Assembly (NCBI GenBank): GCA_013146195.2
Contig: CM028377.1
Coordinates: 102,949,547 to 103,013,546, forward strand
Direction: 5' to 3'
Source of the DNA: Codonopsis lanceolata
Taxonomy: Eukaryota > Streptophyta > Magnoliopsida > Asterales > Campanulaceae
Length of the DNA: 64,000 bases
Below the pieces are notes generated by a model. The model saw only the letters and a list, made by a program, of their open reading frames with translations. It ran no database searches and was not told the DNA's origin. This document shows positions 23,255 through 34,223 of the stretch, piece after piece (the stretch's first letter is position 1; the number at the start of each line of letters is the position of its first letter). The position numbers and the translations under genes were made by a program.

Positions 23255-24662
23255 ATTGGCACGATATGATTAACAGTTGTGATTGCAGGAACAATACGAC
23301 GATAGTGATTTGGTATCTTCTATATCCTTTATGTGGCTTACTATGGGCACTTATGTGATAACAAAGTGTTAGTTGAACATGAGATCTTATTGACCATGTT
23401 TGTATTGGCTGATGATATATGAGAGAGTTGATATGTGTATAAAGATATATGCATACTTGTATATGAGATATATATGAAAGACTTGATGTGTATATATATA
23501 GATATGCACACTTATCCATGATGATTTTATGGGAGATTTGATATGTATATTTAGAGATATACATACTGATATAGGTGTATATATATAAACATGCACCCTT
23601 ACACGTGGTAACAGTGTGAATAGCTTGATTCGTATATATAATGATATGTATACTTGCATATGATGTTTTGTGGGAACTACCTTCTAATTCATTTGATTTG
23701 TGTGTGAACAGGGAATTACACACTGGTTCATTTGGACGGTTTAGTAAGTAAGGAGTGGATATCTTGTGGAGTATCGAAACGATACGACGCCTCTTCACGG
23801 GTTTTTCTGTCATATATAAAATGACACCATGGTTATGTTTATGTTACATAATTATATGTTGCATATATATTGTAGTAGCGTACTGGGTCATTATGACTCA
23901 TCTCGTACTTGTTTTTAGTTGCGATGGCGATAGTTGAGGTCGAGTAGATCGTGGAGGTGCGGTGGTCGATAGATCGAGGTTAGATCATGTGGTTCGTGCT
24001 TGTAGCAGGCTTTCCAGTAGCGACTTGTGGAGTCTTGTTCCTTTTAGCATTGTCATTGATTTCATGTACTTTGCTATTCTGTGAGATCGACATTTTGTAA
24101 AGTTATTTAGACTTTACAATCGGGTAGAATACTTGGGTATTTGTATTGGTTATTTCTTGGGCCGACGTGTTGTGTCATGCCCTGTTTGTGGTTTTAGTAT
24201 TTATTTCAGTTGTCTCCCGGGCACGCAGTAGCTTTGGGGGAATTTCCTTATTCTAGTTTTTATAGTTGTTGGTTGACCCCGGTATGCTTTAGCCGTTGGG
24301 TATTTGTTATATCAGGTTGGTTCTTTGTTGAAACGCCGGCCTGGAGTGCCGATGGTTTGATTAGCGTCTGCAATGTTGCGGTACGCGAGTTTTGTTTTTC
24401 CTCCTTTGAGAGATAATGTCTCTCTTGGTTTCATTGTCGTTGGTTTCGAGCTTCATAGCTTGGGACTTCTTTCTTATATTGCTTTTGTTGATTCGATTTT
24501 TGAAATACCGTATTTTAGTGCGGCGTTATGTTCATGTTTAGAGCGAGTTTGCTCGACTGTTTGACTAGCACTACTGTTTAACAAGTGCTTGTCCTCTTCT
24601 TAAGTTAGTTCCAGCGGCACGACCTTGGGATTTCGTGTTGGAATCCGGGTCGGGTCGTTACA

Positions 24663-24667
24663 TGAAG
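24663..24667. repeat. 5-bp target duplication of solo LTR B, right
   Basis: TGAAG, identical to 20841-20845. Confidence 0.9.
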
Positions 24668-24880
24668 GCTGTAAAATTCTTTGCGAAAAGAAAGGATGGA
24701 GACGAGTCCAAAACTGTGGAAAAGATCTATAATCTTTGCTCCAACGGTATTGTCAAGGAGAAATTGTTCTCCTTGAATCGTGCGACCAAGAATGTAGGAT
24801 TGACGGCCTACTTTGGTGACGAATGAAGATTCAGGGGGAGCGATTGGACTAGAGACGTTGTTGGAAGAAGAAGCAGCCAT
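24663..24880 (-). pseudogene. env-like / 'plant transposon protein' ORF, 5' part
   Basis: Starts at ATG 24880-24878 (MAASSSNN...), a Ser/Pro-rich N-terminus followed by a region with FLLDNT and LFHSFGL. About 72 codons lie before the solo LTR. Counting codons across the LTR and one TGAAG, the frame continues exactly into 20840-20630, so the ORF was intact or nearly so when the LTR inserted. An upstream in-frame extension to 25015 exists, but MAASSS is the more natural start. No signal peptide is evident. Confidence 0.6.
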
Positions 24881-27442
24881 GAAGAATTTCTCAGGGAAAA
24901 AGAAATATGCACTGATAATAATCGTATAGATTGATTTGGGTAACGATGGATATTTATCAAAAATTGTAGTGTATACATATTCAGTACTTTCTGAGAACGA
25001 GCAGGAAGAACACACTTTTCAAGAACCGTCGTTTGAGTGTCCATAATAGAGCTGTAACAGACTGAAATGAGAACCGGCGAAGTAATCATTTTGAAGCTCA
25101 ATTGTGAGTGGACGTGCTTATTGGAGAGGCGGCGATTCATGATTGTGATAATTAAGTCTTCTAGGGAGTATGTATTTGGACAGTTTAGAGACTTAAATCA
25201 AGGATTTCAATACCGAGAAAGATTTTAATTGAGGGCTTATGGTATTGAAATGAAGTTGTATTGATATCGATAAGCAAAAATAATGAGATGAATTTCGTAA
25301 AAATATATTTAGGAAATATGATAGGTTTTTAAATATTCCAGATATCCTAGTAGATAATTTACGGGGTATTCTGAATCATCTACACAATCCTCAGCAATCT
25401 CCCAAATCTATAGAATTTTGGAACATAAATTATTTCAAAAAAATGTTTTGCAAAACAGTTAAGATTTTTGTGTTCTTTGTTTACTAGGATAAACTTTTTG
25501 GAGCTTTCTAAGTCATCCACACAATCTTCAGCAATCTTCCAATTCTTCTAGTCATTCCAGAACAAAGTTGTTTTGAAATCATTTTAGAAAGATTTTTGAA
25601 ATATTATTTGAAAAACAATCAATCATTCCTAAACCTTTTTATGTCAAAGATATCTTTACACAATGTTGATCAGCAGTAAGAGGTCTAAAACTAATTTTAA
25701 TGATTAGTTCCAGTAGAGTGTGAAGAGTGCTGATACAAGAGTGTGAACGACAGAGATGGAGGTCTGTAGTTCAAGAAATTGTGAACGGCAGAGGTGAAAG
25801 TCTGTAGTTCAGGTTTCGACCAGCAGACATTGAGGTCTACCGGTGCAACTGATAACTTTAAGGAAGTATGCAGCAGTAATGAAAGTCTGCTGATACCAAT
25901 TAAAGGTTATGTGAGGTTATCAGTCTTTTGAACACACGAAAGATGGTAGCCATTTGAATAGCTATTATACAAGTTGAATTTTGTGTTCAAGAAGGGTGGA
26001 AGTTTACTGATATTTGAGAGCTGAAGGATACCAATCAATTGTTGAAGGATACCAATTGATTGTATGAAGGATACCAATTGTTTGGATGATATCGTTCATT
26101 GAAAGATAGGTGATCAGTAAACTAAAGATTGAGGTATGCCGTTGTCTAGAGAATAAATGACAAGAGAGTCCGCATAGATGAGAGTCTGCTAATGAAAGAG
26201 GTCAGCAAGAGCAAAGTCTGCTTAGATAGGATGAAATGATAAGTTTTGCAGACAAGAAGGTTTGATGTACTAAGATGGAACAGGAGACATTGAGGTCTGC
26301 CGATACCAATTGAATGAAGATTATTACAGCAAGCTTTTCCTTTGGAATGCCTTGGCTTCTGGAAGGATGGACCATAAGCTTCATCGGCAAAGAGAACGAA
26401 ACAAAAGTGGAGGGAGAATAGGATGTTTCTTTCTATATTGAAGCAACAATCAGCAGTAACAGTAATATCGGTACTTGAATGATACCAAATTCTGTAGCTG
26501 GCTCCTCCTCACTGGTATAGTATATGCGCTTCGATCCTTTTTGGGGAGAGAACAGGGTCTGCAGGTGACAGGGGAAGAATGAAGAGTACCATCAGATTTC
26601 CTTTATGCCTTAGCAGCTGTTAGGAGGTTCAGCTGCTTCATCGGCAAAGATTAACTGATGACTATGCTACTACATAACAGAATCCCAATTGAATGATAAG
26701 AGCATTTAGAAGCAAAAAAGAAAGACAACAACCTTTCAAGTTAGAGAACTTGGATCCCAGAGAAGCAAGTAACTCATACTTAGTTTGGCTGAAGGTTCTG
26801 AAGGAGAATGACTTTTGCTTCGAGGTCAACAGCTAAGATGATGACTAACCTTTTAAGGGAAAGGAAGTCATCTTTGTTCAAGACAAGGGAAACAAGAACG
26901 AGTTAAGAGTAAAGTTGTCATTGAACAGAGGAAGCAGTAGATAAGAAAAAGAATTTGAAGAGATTGCTTGTTCCCCGAAAGGTTGTGGTTTGAACAGCAG
27001 AGGGAAGGTCTACCGTTGAAACTAGAGACCTGAAATTATGGATAGGAATTAAGATTCACCAGAACAACATGGGTTGAGATGAGATCTATAATTCCTGATG
27101 AAGTAGTTGCAAGGTATGTAGTTCCTTCTAAGAAATCTAAAACTAAAATTATCCATATTCCAACTCTATTTCTTCATAAATCAATTATTGAATAGGAAAT
27201 TTTATGAATAAGGATTGGTTTGCTGTTGGGTTAAAAACAGAGTTATATTTGTTGTATGAATTTGGAACAACATATTATGAAAAGTACATATACCGAAATC
27301 ACAAGCAAATATAAGATTTCATGCTATCAAAGAATGTTCATACAAAACCAGATAGACATGAAGTGAAGATGCTTTGAACAAGTTCTCATTTAGATCAAAA
27401 TAAATAAGAGTACAAAGAGGATCTAAAGATTACAAAGTTCAT
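24881..27442 (-). other. upstream part of the SIRE-like element, degenerate
   Basis: No long ORF on either strand. From about 25690 to 27030 related phrases recur irregularly (GAGGTCTGCCGATACCAATT, CAGCAGACATTGAGGTCT, CAGCAGTAA, GATACCAATTG), like a decayed low-order repeat. The same phrases occur inverted at 18730-19090 in the LTR (TCTGTCGGTGG, TCTGCTGGTGC). I do not recognise pol domains here. Left of 27443 the sequence is still shared with the repeat R flank at 10641-10680. Confidence 0.4.
27425..27439 (-). other. empty target site of the LINE (paralogous)
   Basis: Minus-strand AACTTTGTAATCTTT occurs once here, flanked on both sides by the sequences that flank the LINE at 4955 and 10641. 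It records the pre-insertion state of that locus. Confidence 0.88.
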
Positions 27443-28714
27443 TACAACTTCCGATGACTTAACTACTCCTTTTTAAACAACTAATCTAAACACCTGATAC
27501 AATTCTAAAGATAAGGATGTTACAAGGAGATGTCTATGAAGACCATGGACCCAGATTCAGCTTACCGGTTGGCAAACAGAATATAGGTCCTAGATCAAGG
27601 GATTTAGATGACCCAAGGAGGGAGCGGGGTACAACCTTTTCTCCTCTATAGCATCCTCTCTACCAAGCGTAGGCTTGGTTTTCTCTATCCCATACATTCT
27701 GCATAAACATATTCTAGAATTTTCTAGATATCAGTTTCAATGCAGGTGCTCATCCTCGGGAGTTTGAGAGGGAAAATCCGAGGAGAGACACATTTGGCTC
27801 GCTGAAGATAGGAAGATCTTCTACAGGAGAGGGAGCAACAAATATGTGCTAAGATAGAGGGAAGCGGGAGAAATATGCTAAATGGTTGTTAAGGAAAGTC
27901 TTCATGCTAGAGAAATCCTTGAAACAAACCAAACAACTTTCGAAGAATCGGAAGGGTGATTCTAAGTTGTTGAGAAGAAGCCTTGATCTAGTGCTAAGAA
28001 TTCTCCTAAGTAACATTTTAGAAGAAGGGAATTTTGTATCAGTGTCTATCATAGTGTTTGAGGTAGTTTGCGAGTGATAGAGAAGGAGGAAGGAGTGTCT
28101 CTATAAATACTCGCTGAGGCAAGACAATGGACCGACTCATTCAAGAGTAAAAAGTCCTTTTCAACCACTCTTATTAAAGTTATACGGGGAGGAGTGAAAG
28201 TTGGTATAAATTTCTAGATATCCGGTAAAGTTATTTCTTTGGAAAGCTAAAAAGGTTTTGAAAAGAAGGTTCAACTTTTTAGAAAAGATAAAACGTCTTT
28301 AAGTGTACAAAACATTTTTCAGTGGGATTTGACAAAACACTTTCTTTTTAGAAGAGTGTTTCGGGAAGTACAATTCCCATATTTCAAAGTCATTTTTATC
28401 TTGACCGAGATTCTATGAAATCTGTCTTTAGCTTTTAAGAAATAGTCAATTTCTAAAGCTTTACCTCAACCTTTGTAGAAATTGCTAAAATACCCATGTA
28501 GTTTGCACATTGTCTATTAAGGTGAAAACTTCTATAAGTCAGCACATAAAACTGAGCTTATGAAGTGCTGAGCAAGGAGAGTGAGCTACAAAGAAAATGG
28601 TTTGATGATGACACAGAAATTTTCTAAAGAAAATGAGGCATCAAACCAGATGAGTAATTCATAGATCATACTTTAATGGAAATGGAAAGAAGCAAAGTAT
28701 GGTAGGAGAAATCA
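27443..28714 (+). repeat. dispersed repeat R, copy 2
   Basis: Near-identical to 1-1272, including the TATA box (28102-28109). The match ends exactly where an Athila-type LTR starts, so that element inserted into this copy. Small antisense and sense frames (27849-28077) are conserved between copies only as far as the DNA is. Confidence 0.75.
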
Positions 28715-28715
28715 G

Positions 28716-29896
28716 TGATTTTATGAGTTTCAGGGTTTTAGGTGAATTATTACAAAATATAAGGCTTTTTGGTGAAAATTCCAAGAAGGGGCCAAAGTGT
28801 AAATTGGAGATTAAATGGCATAGGTGAAAGCTGGACACCTTACGGCCGCAAGGTGTTTCTTACCTTGCCTCCGTAAGGTAGGCAGAGAGTTCAAAGATTA
28901 AGCCCCGGAATAATGAAGACCCTTGCGGACGCAAGGGTGTAGTGACCTTGTGGCCGCAAGGTGGCCAGAATCGTTTTGGTGGGTTTTCAAGCCAGACTGA
29001 AAGTCCTAACCCCCTACAACTCCATGGTATAAATAAAGGACGGTAGCCAAAGCTCAAAGACGACCAAGAAGTAGTTTTTCATAGTTCTAGCTTAGGATTT
29101 AGTGTGTATACCATAATTAGTTGTTGTAATTACAAGTATTGAAGATCGATCCATGTATTCAATCATCTCCATGTGCTGTTCATCTTCAAGGATGAACTAA
29201 ACATCATTTAATCTAGGAGTTCGGAGGTAACTTGTATCGAATCTATTGCTTTAATTATATTTTTATTCATTCAATTCTTGTTGATTGTGGTGATTATCAA
29301 TCCCTCTATTATTTCACTTTGAACAAATGAATGTAATCGTGAATAATAAAGGCCTATAGGTGCGGATAACTGCATGATCAATGTGCATATGTCGTACACT
29401 GGCTCACCATCATAATAAATTGAACCTATCGATGCACGAGAGTGATAAGTTAGGGTCAGGTTCCATATATGACCTAAGTGACAGTTAGATCATATGTTCT
29501 TGTGCCTAGGATATAGAATGGATGAATTATTTGGAGATGGAGACTGAACGGTAATTCAACAGACTATATCTATATTTTGTGAACGAACCCAAGAAATGAA
29601 ATGATACTTTATTAAAATAAGCTATAAAGGAGATGCAAGTGAAACCCTAATCCTAGATTTCCCTCCACCATAAGATCTTCATAAACTGTAATAGCTGCTA
29701 ATTAGTTAACATTAGAATAATAATTAGTTTAGAATAAAATCAATATAAAAACCCCCTTGGTTTAGTAATTTGCTACCGATAATCGTGTTATTCGTGATCT
29801 TCTTGTCTCTGTGGTTCGACCCTTGCTTCCCAAAACTATTCTACAATAGTCTTGTCCACTTGCAAGGAAATAATTAAAATAAGACATCGATCAAGT
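28716..29896 (+). mobile_element. 5' LTR of Athila-type Ty3/gypsy element
   Basis: Starts TGATTTTATGAG next to repeat R and ends about ...CATCGATCA just before the primer site. It has four CpG-rich palindromes (28835-28962), a TATA-like TATAAATAA near 29029, and an AT-rich 3' half. No coding. Length ~1.18 kb. The exact 3' boundary is uncertain by a few bases. Confidence 0.75.
28835..28962. promoter_or_regulatory. four CpG-rich palindromes in Athila LTR
   Basis: 28835-28856 (ACACCTT arms around a CGGCCG centre), 28861-28880 (TACCTT/AAGGTA), 28920-28937 (CCCTTGCG/CGCAAGGG, perfect) and 28945-28962 (ACCTTG/CAAGGT around TGGCCG). All are variants of CCTTGCGGCCGCAAGG, and all lie 65-200 bases upstream of a TATA-like site near 29029. 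Confidence 0.55.
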
Positions 29897-29899
29897 TTT

Positions 29900-29917
29900 T
29901 GGCGCCGTTGCCGGGGA
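29900..29917 (+). other. primer-binding site, tRNA-Asp type
   Basis: TGGCGCCGTTGCCGGGGA, the classic PBS of Athila and related plant gypsy elements, complementary to the 3' end of tRNA-Asp. Minus-strand DNA synthesis would start here. Confidence 0.92.
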
Positions 29918-30043
29918 CAAGCTAGTTTGCATAGTTAGTTTGTTGGTAACGTAATTTTTAATTTCAGTTTTTATAAAAATAAAAATATAAAAAGATTTTA
30001 TTTATTTTAGTAGTTAGTTGTTTTTAATTGCTTTATTTTTTTT

Positions 30044-31864
30044 ATGCACGGTCGTAGATCTTTGAATCCTAAACTGGTAGAACCAAATCAAGATATAAAT
30101 AATATTAGAAAGAATCAAGAAGGTCTTGATAATCTAGCAACCCAGCCTGATAATCAAGAACAATTGAATCAAGAGGATCCTCTGGTTGATCCTCCAATGG
30201 ACAATAATAATCTAAACCCTGAAAATCCGGTTCATCTAGTTAATGTGAATCAAAGAGAAGAAGAACATGCTAGAAGAAATATAGAAGTAGTAGTAAATCA
30301 AAGAATTATTAATGATTATAGTAGACCTACGTTGAATGTAGCAACATCATGTCTAGTCTTATCAGATGCAATAAGGAATTTCGAATTAAAAGGTCATTAT
30401 TTTAATATGATACCTTCTTTTCATGGAATGCTTGCTGAAGATCCAGTAAGTTTTCTTAGAGAATATGAGTATATGATAAGTACATATCCGTTAGGAGGTT
30501 TGACGGAAGACCAAGTAAAAATGAAATACTTTCCAAGTGCATTAAAAAAATTTGCGAAAAGATGTTTTATGAATCTAGCACCTAGTAGTGTTTATACTTG
30601 GGCTCAATTGTATGATTTGTTTATGAGTAAATATTATAAGCATGCATCTCTTACAGAATATAGAAAACAAATCATGTCTTTTCAAAATGAACCAGGTGAA
30701 ACATTCCATGAGGCATGGGATAGATTTAAAAATTTACTTATTATGTGTCCTCATCATAATCTGTCTCAAGATGTGTTAGTACTTCAATTTTATCATGCTC
30801 TTTCGCCTGCTTTACAAACTATGGTTGATAGTGCAGTCGGTGGTTCTATTAATAGAATGACACCAGTTGCACTAGAAAAATTATTTGAGATGTTGAGTGC
30901 AAATTCTCAACAGAAAAGTACAAGAGGTAAAAGTAGAAATTTATACCATGTTCAAGAAAAACCAGAGATGAATACACAAGCTCAATATGAAAATTGGCCA
31001 ATTCAAGAAGCATGTGACATGTGTGGATTATATTCTCATGCTACTAATTTTTGTCCATCTAGTGCTATGTATTCTGAACAGGTAAATGCCATGAATATGT
31101 ACCCTCAAAGACAAAGGAATGATCCTACTCAAACACATATAATCTTGATTGGAGGAATCATCCTAATTTCACATGGGGAGGAAATAAACCGCTACAACCT
31201 CAACCACCACAATCTCAACAATTCCCAAATCAAGGACAATTGCGAATTGAAGAAGTTTCAAAATCAGATGGAGCAAGCAAATGTCAAGCTGCCCTTATGA
31301 AATATTTGCTAGAAGAAGTAGAAATTGTAAGGGAGAAACTTACAAAAGTTATGAATGAGAAAAGAGAAGAAGGGAAGTTCCCTAGTCAAACTAAACAAGC
31401 AAAATCTATCACTACTCTGCGAAGTGGTAGAGTAATTGGAGAAGAGGTAAGTGATCCTATTCAATCTTCCGATGTGCCTGATAAATTAGATAATTCTGAA
31501 AAAGAAGTTGAAAAGGATAAAAATGAAAATAATCAAACAAATAATCAAGAATAGAAAAAGAATTGCATAACAAAGAAAATCAAGAAGAAGTAGGTCAAGA
31601 AAAAGAACAAGAAAAAGAGGAACCTTATGTGGCACCACCACCATATGTTCCTCCAATCCCGTTCCCTAGAAGACTTATGAAAAATAGAATGGATAAACAA
31701 TTTTCGGAAATTTATAATATGTTATCCAAAGTGAATGTTAACTTTCCTTTGCTTAATGTTATTAAAAATATTTCAGCTTATGCTAAGTTTTTCAAAGATC
31801 TTCGCTCTAAGAAACACAAATTCGAAAACAATGAAAAAATTATTGTTTCTGAAAACGTAAGTGA
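30044..31864 (+). pseudogene. Athila-type gag (and start of pol), truncated
   Basis: Capsid/nucleocapsid precursor. The ATG at 30044 follows the PBS by 126 bases. Retrotrans_gag-like core: FHGMLAEDPVSFLREYEY, FPSALKKFAKRCF, ETFHEAWDRFKNLL, PHHNLSQDVLVLQFYHAL. Zinc knuckle CDMCGLYSHATNFC (CX2CX4HX4C). A missing base near 31129 shifts the frame into 31240-31554, and another near 31555 into 31563-31864, where VNFPLLNVIKN..AYAKFFKDL marks the segment before protease. It is then cut at 31865 by a chromovirus LTR. No protease, RT or integrase of this element is found in the window. Confidence 0.85.
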
Positions 31865-32708
31865 TGTGACGACCCGACCCGGACCCCGATATGGAATCAC
31901 AAGTCAAGTCATCCAAATAGGACAACAATACATGCAAATACTCAATTATAGAAAACGACGTGACACAACATTTTAGTTGAAGCGCGACTCGACACCAAAA
32001 GGCCGGAAATTTTTTAAAAATTTTAAACCTGATATAGCAATTAAAGACAAGTATATCAATTCATCGGCAACTTTACTACCGGAACCCAACACTACGCAAT
32101 TCATGCAAATATACCTCGACGGCTACAACATGCCGGAGAACAACATAAATAAATAAGAGCTAAAGTAATGCCCAGCGGAAGTTAAATCAAGTGAACCACA
32201 CTACATCTATACAAGGCTCGGTGTACATGCGCCGGCACTCAAAATAGAATACAACAAGTATAGACATAAATACAAATAAAACCAAGTTCCCAAGCAAAGT
32301 CTAAATGACTTGCTATACCCAACGTCCTTACAAAAGAGAACAAAATAAGGACATCTATAAACCACAACCTCGTCGCGTGCGATCACGGACAAGCGCAAAT
32401 CCTGCAACACCTCAACGAGCGGTACGAGCGGCTCGGATCTAAAATAGTAAAGGGAGGGGTAAGTCATAAAGACTTTGTGAGTTAACAATTATGCATGTCA
32501 TGGCATTATGCAACATACATAGCAAGATATCATCTTCAATATCAAGTCACTCAAAGCATTCATTTAATAAACACTTAAATCACATATCCATGGTAGCACA
32601 TTGTTTCACATAAGTGCTATAAAGTAAATCACATATAAGGAGGATATGTTATGGAACCGGTGCCGCTACGTAGCTCTTGCAATACACAACGTTAACATTC
32701 GTGCCAAT

Positions 32709-32903
32709 GATACCCGTGATTAGTGTATCAAAGTACCGAGCTCTCTACTCGGGTACCAAGCTCTCTCCTTGGTACTTAGACTTTCCAATGTGCTATTTTG
32801 GTTACAGCAAAGGTGCTACTTCCCCACTGTGGCCAACAGTGGAGGCGTGTGTGATAAAACCGGTATAACAACCCATCACTATCACGAGTCCCATAACTCG
32901 TGA
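32709..32903. other. stem-loop cluster in chromovirus LTR
   Basis: Five hairpins: GATAC/GTATC (32709-32729); CCGAG/CTCGG, loop CTCTCTA (32736-32752); GTACCAAG/CTTGGTAC, loop CTCTCTC (32753-32775); CCACTGT/ACAGTGG, loop GGCCA (32824-32842); TCACGAGT/ACTCGTGA, loop CCCATA (32882-32903). The last matches TCACGAAT/ATTCGTGA in the other LTRs, with both arms changed so that pairing is kept. Confidence 0.75.
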
Positions 32904-33958
32904 CGGCGATGCATTGTCACACCAACGACTCAATCAAATATGCCAGCTGGACTCATGCAATGCCAAGTAGATGTTTACTCGTCATATAATCTCAAATAAG
33001 GAACAAGTTCGACAAGAGCGAACTTATTCAACAAGTAGTTGTTTACTCATTTAAGGAATCACACAAGAATTCGACAAGAGCGAATTCAACATGTCAAATA
33101 GATACACTATTCTACAACATGCTCTCAATCATGCATTTACTTCACACGATCACATAAACCGCATAAGAACTCAATTGAGTCTTACAAGCACACATACATC
33201 AAGGCATACTCATCAATCCATCTCAAAGTATCGTAAGCTAATTCATTAGTCTAACGAACTACATTCGTCGTAGGGATTGATTGTGGAGTCGTTATTGTTC
33301 ATAACTCCCTAATTTCAACTCCGGTGAGTTTTACTACATTTCAACCAAGAAGAGCATTGATACTATATGTATCACATTGCCCTTTTCTAAGTTCTCCGTT
33401 CATTTAGAACTCGATAACTAAGCCGTTCATGTTCTTAAACTAGCCTTAAACACAATCTCGAGTTTCAAACCCTAGTTTCGGTGATTTTGTTAAACCTTGA
33501 ATTGAACCGAATTCTTTCACAAGAGTTATTCCCAAGCTTAATACAAACAACATTCATGCTTTAACAAATGTCAAAATCATAACTTCATAGAGATTTCATA
33601 AAATCATACTCACATTTTATATGTTGAATTGAAGGTTTTGTCTTCACAAAAGATGTTCACAATCACTAATAGAACAACTATAATGAAGGGGTCATGCTAT
33701 TTTATTTAACATGGAAATCTCAGGGAATTGTCACTCACCTTAGTCCTATGATTAATGGAGGAAAGGTTGATTAGAGCAAGGATTGTTGTAGAGAAGATCG
33801 AGAGCTTCGATTTGGCGGTCTCGGTTCGTCGATCGGACCACGGATCTCAGGAAATGGTCCTTCAACCTAGGGTTTCTTCCATGGACGAATTTGAGCTTGA
33901 GTCTCTGAAGTTCTCTGCTTATGTTGAGCACAAATGGCTGGAAGGGCTGAATTTTGTG

Positions 33959-33966
33959 TTTATATA
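33959..33966 (-). promoter_or_regulatory. TATA box of chromovirus LTR
   Basis: TATATAAA on the minus strand (GGAAGTATATAAACAC), 0.96 kb into the LTR and about 235 bases downstream of the palindrome at 34200. Confidence 0.55.
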
Positions 33967-34199
33967 CTTCCCAAGATGTCCCTAATCCAAGTGAAGTGAT
34001 TAAGAAGCTTTCTATTGGCTAAGGCATGAAGACCATTGATAAGCCATGATCCAAGGGTTCACAAGGGTCTTAGACAAGTCAACAAAGGTGGCTTTGAGTG
34101 ACCAAGGTCGGCCAAGGGGCAAGGGTTCAAGAGTCATTAGCCAAAACACTCAAAAAAATCACCAAGGCTAAAAACAGCACATTGCGGTCGCATCATAAT

Positions 34200-34223
34200 G
34201 GGACCATGCGACCGCATGGTCCC
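34200..34223. promoter_or_regulatory. 10-bp-arm CpG palindrome in LTR
   Basis: Perfect arms GGGACCATGC and GCATGGTCCC around GACC. A relaxed second one (GCGGTCGCAT) lies at 34183-34192 and a GCGGCCGC at 34293-34300. It corresponds in position and core to 2072-2091 in LTR A. Confidence 0.55.

Larger units (their letters stand above)
20846..24662 (+). mobile_element. solo LTR, family B (Ty3/gypsy-type), 3.8 kb
   Basis: It starts TGTAAGACCCCGAAC and ends CGGGTCGGGTCGTTACA, is flanked by perfect TGAAG duplications and has no internal coding region: a solo LTR left by LTR-LTR recombination. Inside, in order: a TATA box (21732-21738), a leader with no long ORF, a cluster of stem-loops (23074-23254), an AT-rich stretch (23440-23660), then TACTGGGTCATTATGACTCA at 23881-23900 and a T/G-rich end. 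It shares its 3' part with LTR A. It splits the minus-strand env-like ORF. Chromovirus-type origin is inferred from similarity of layout to LTR 31865-34925. Confidence 0.92.

Noticed and set aside
29900..29917. tRNA-like sequence
   Set aside because: It matches only a tRNA 3' end complement and lies directly after an LTR, so it is a primer-binding site, not a tRNA gene.
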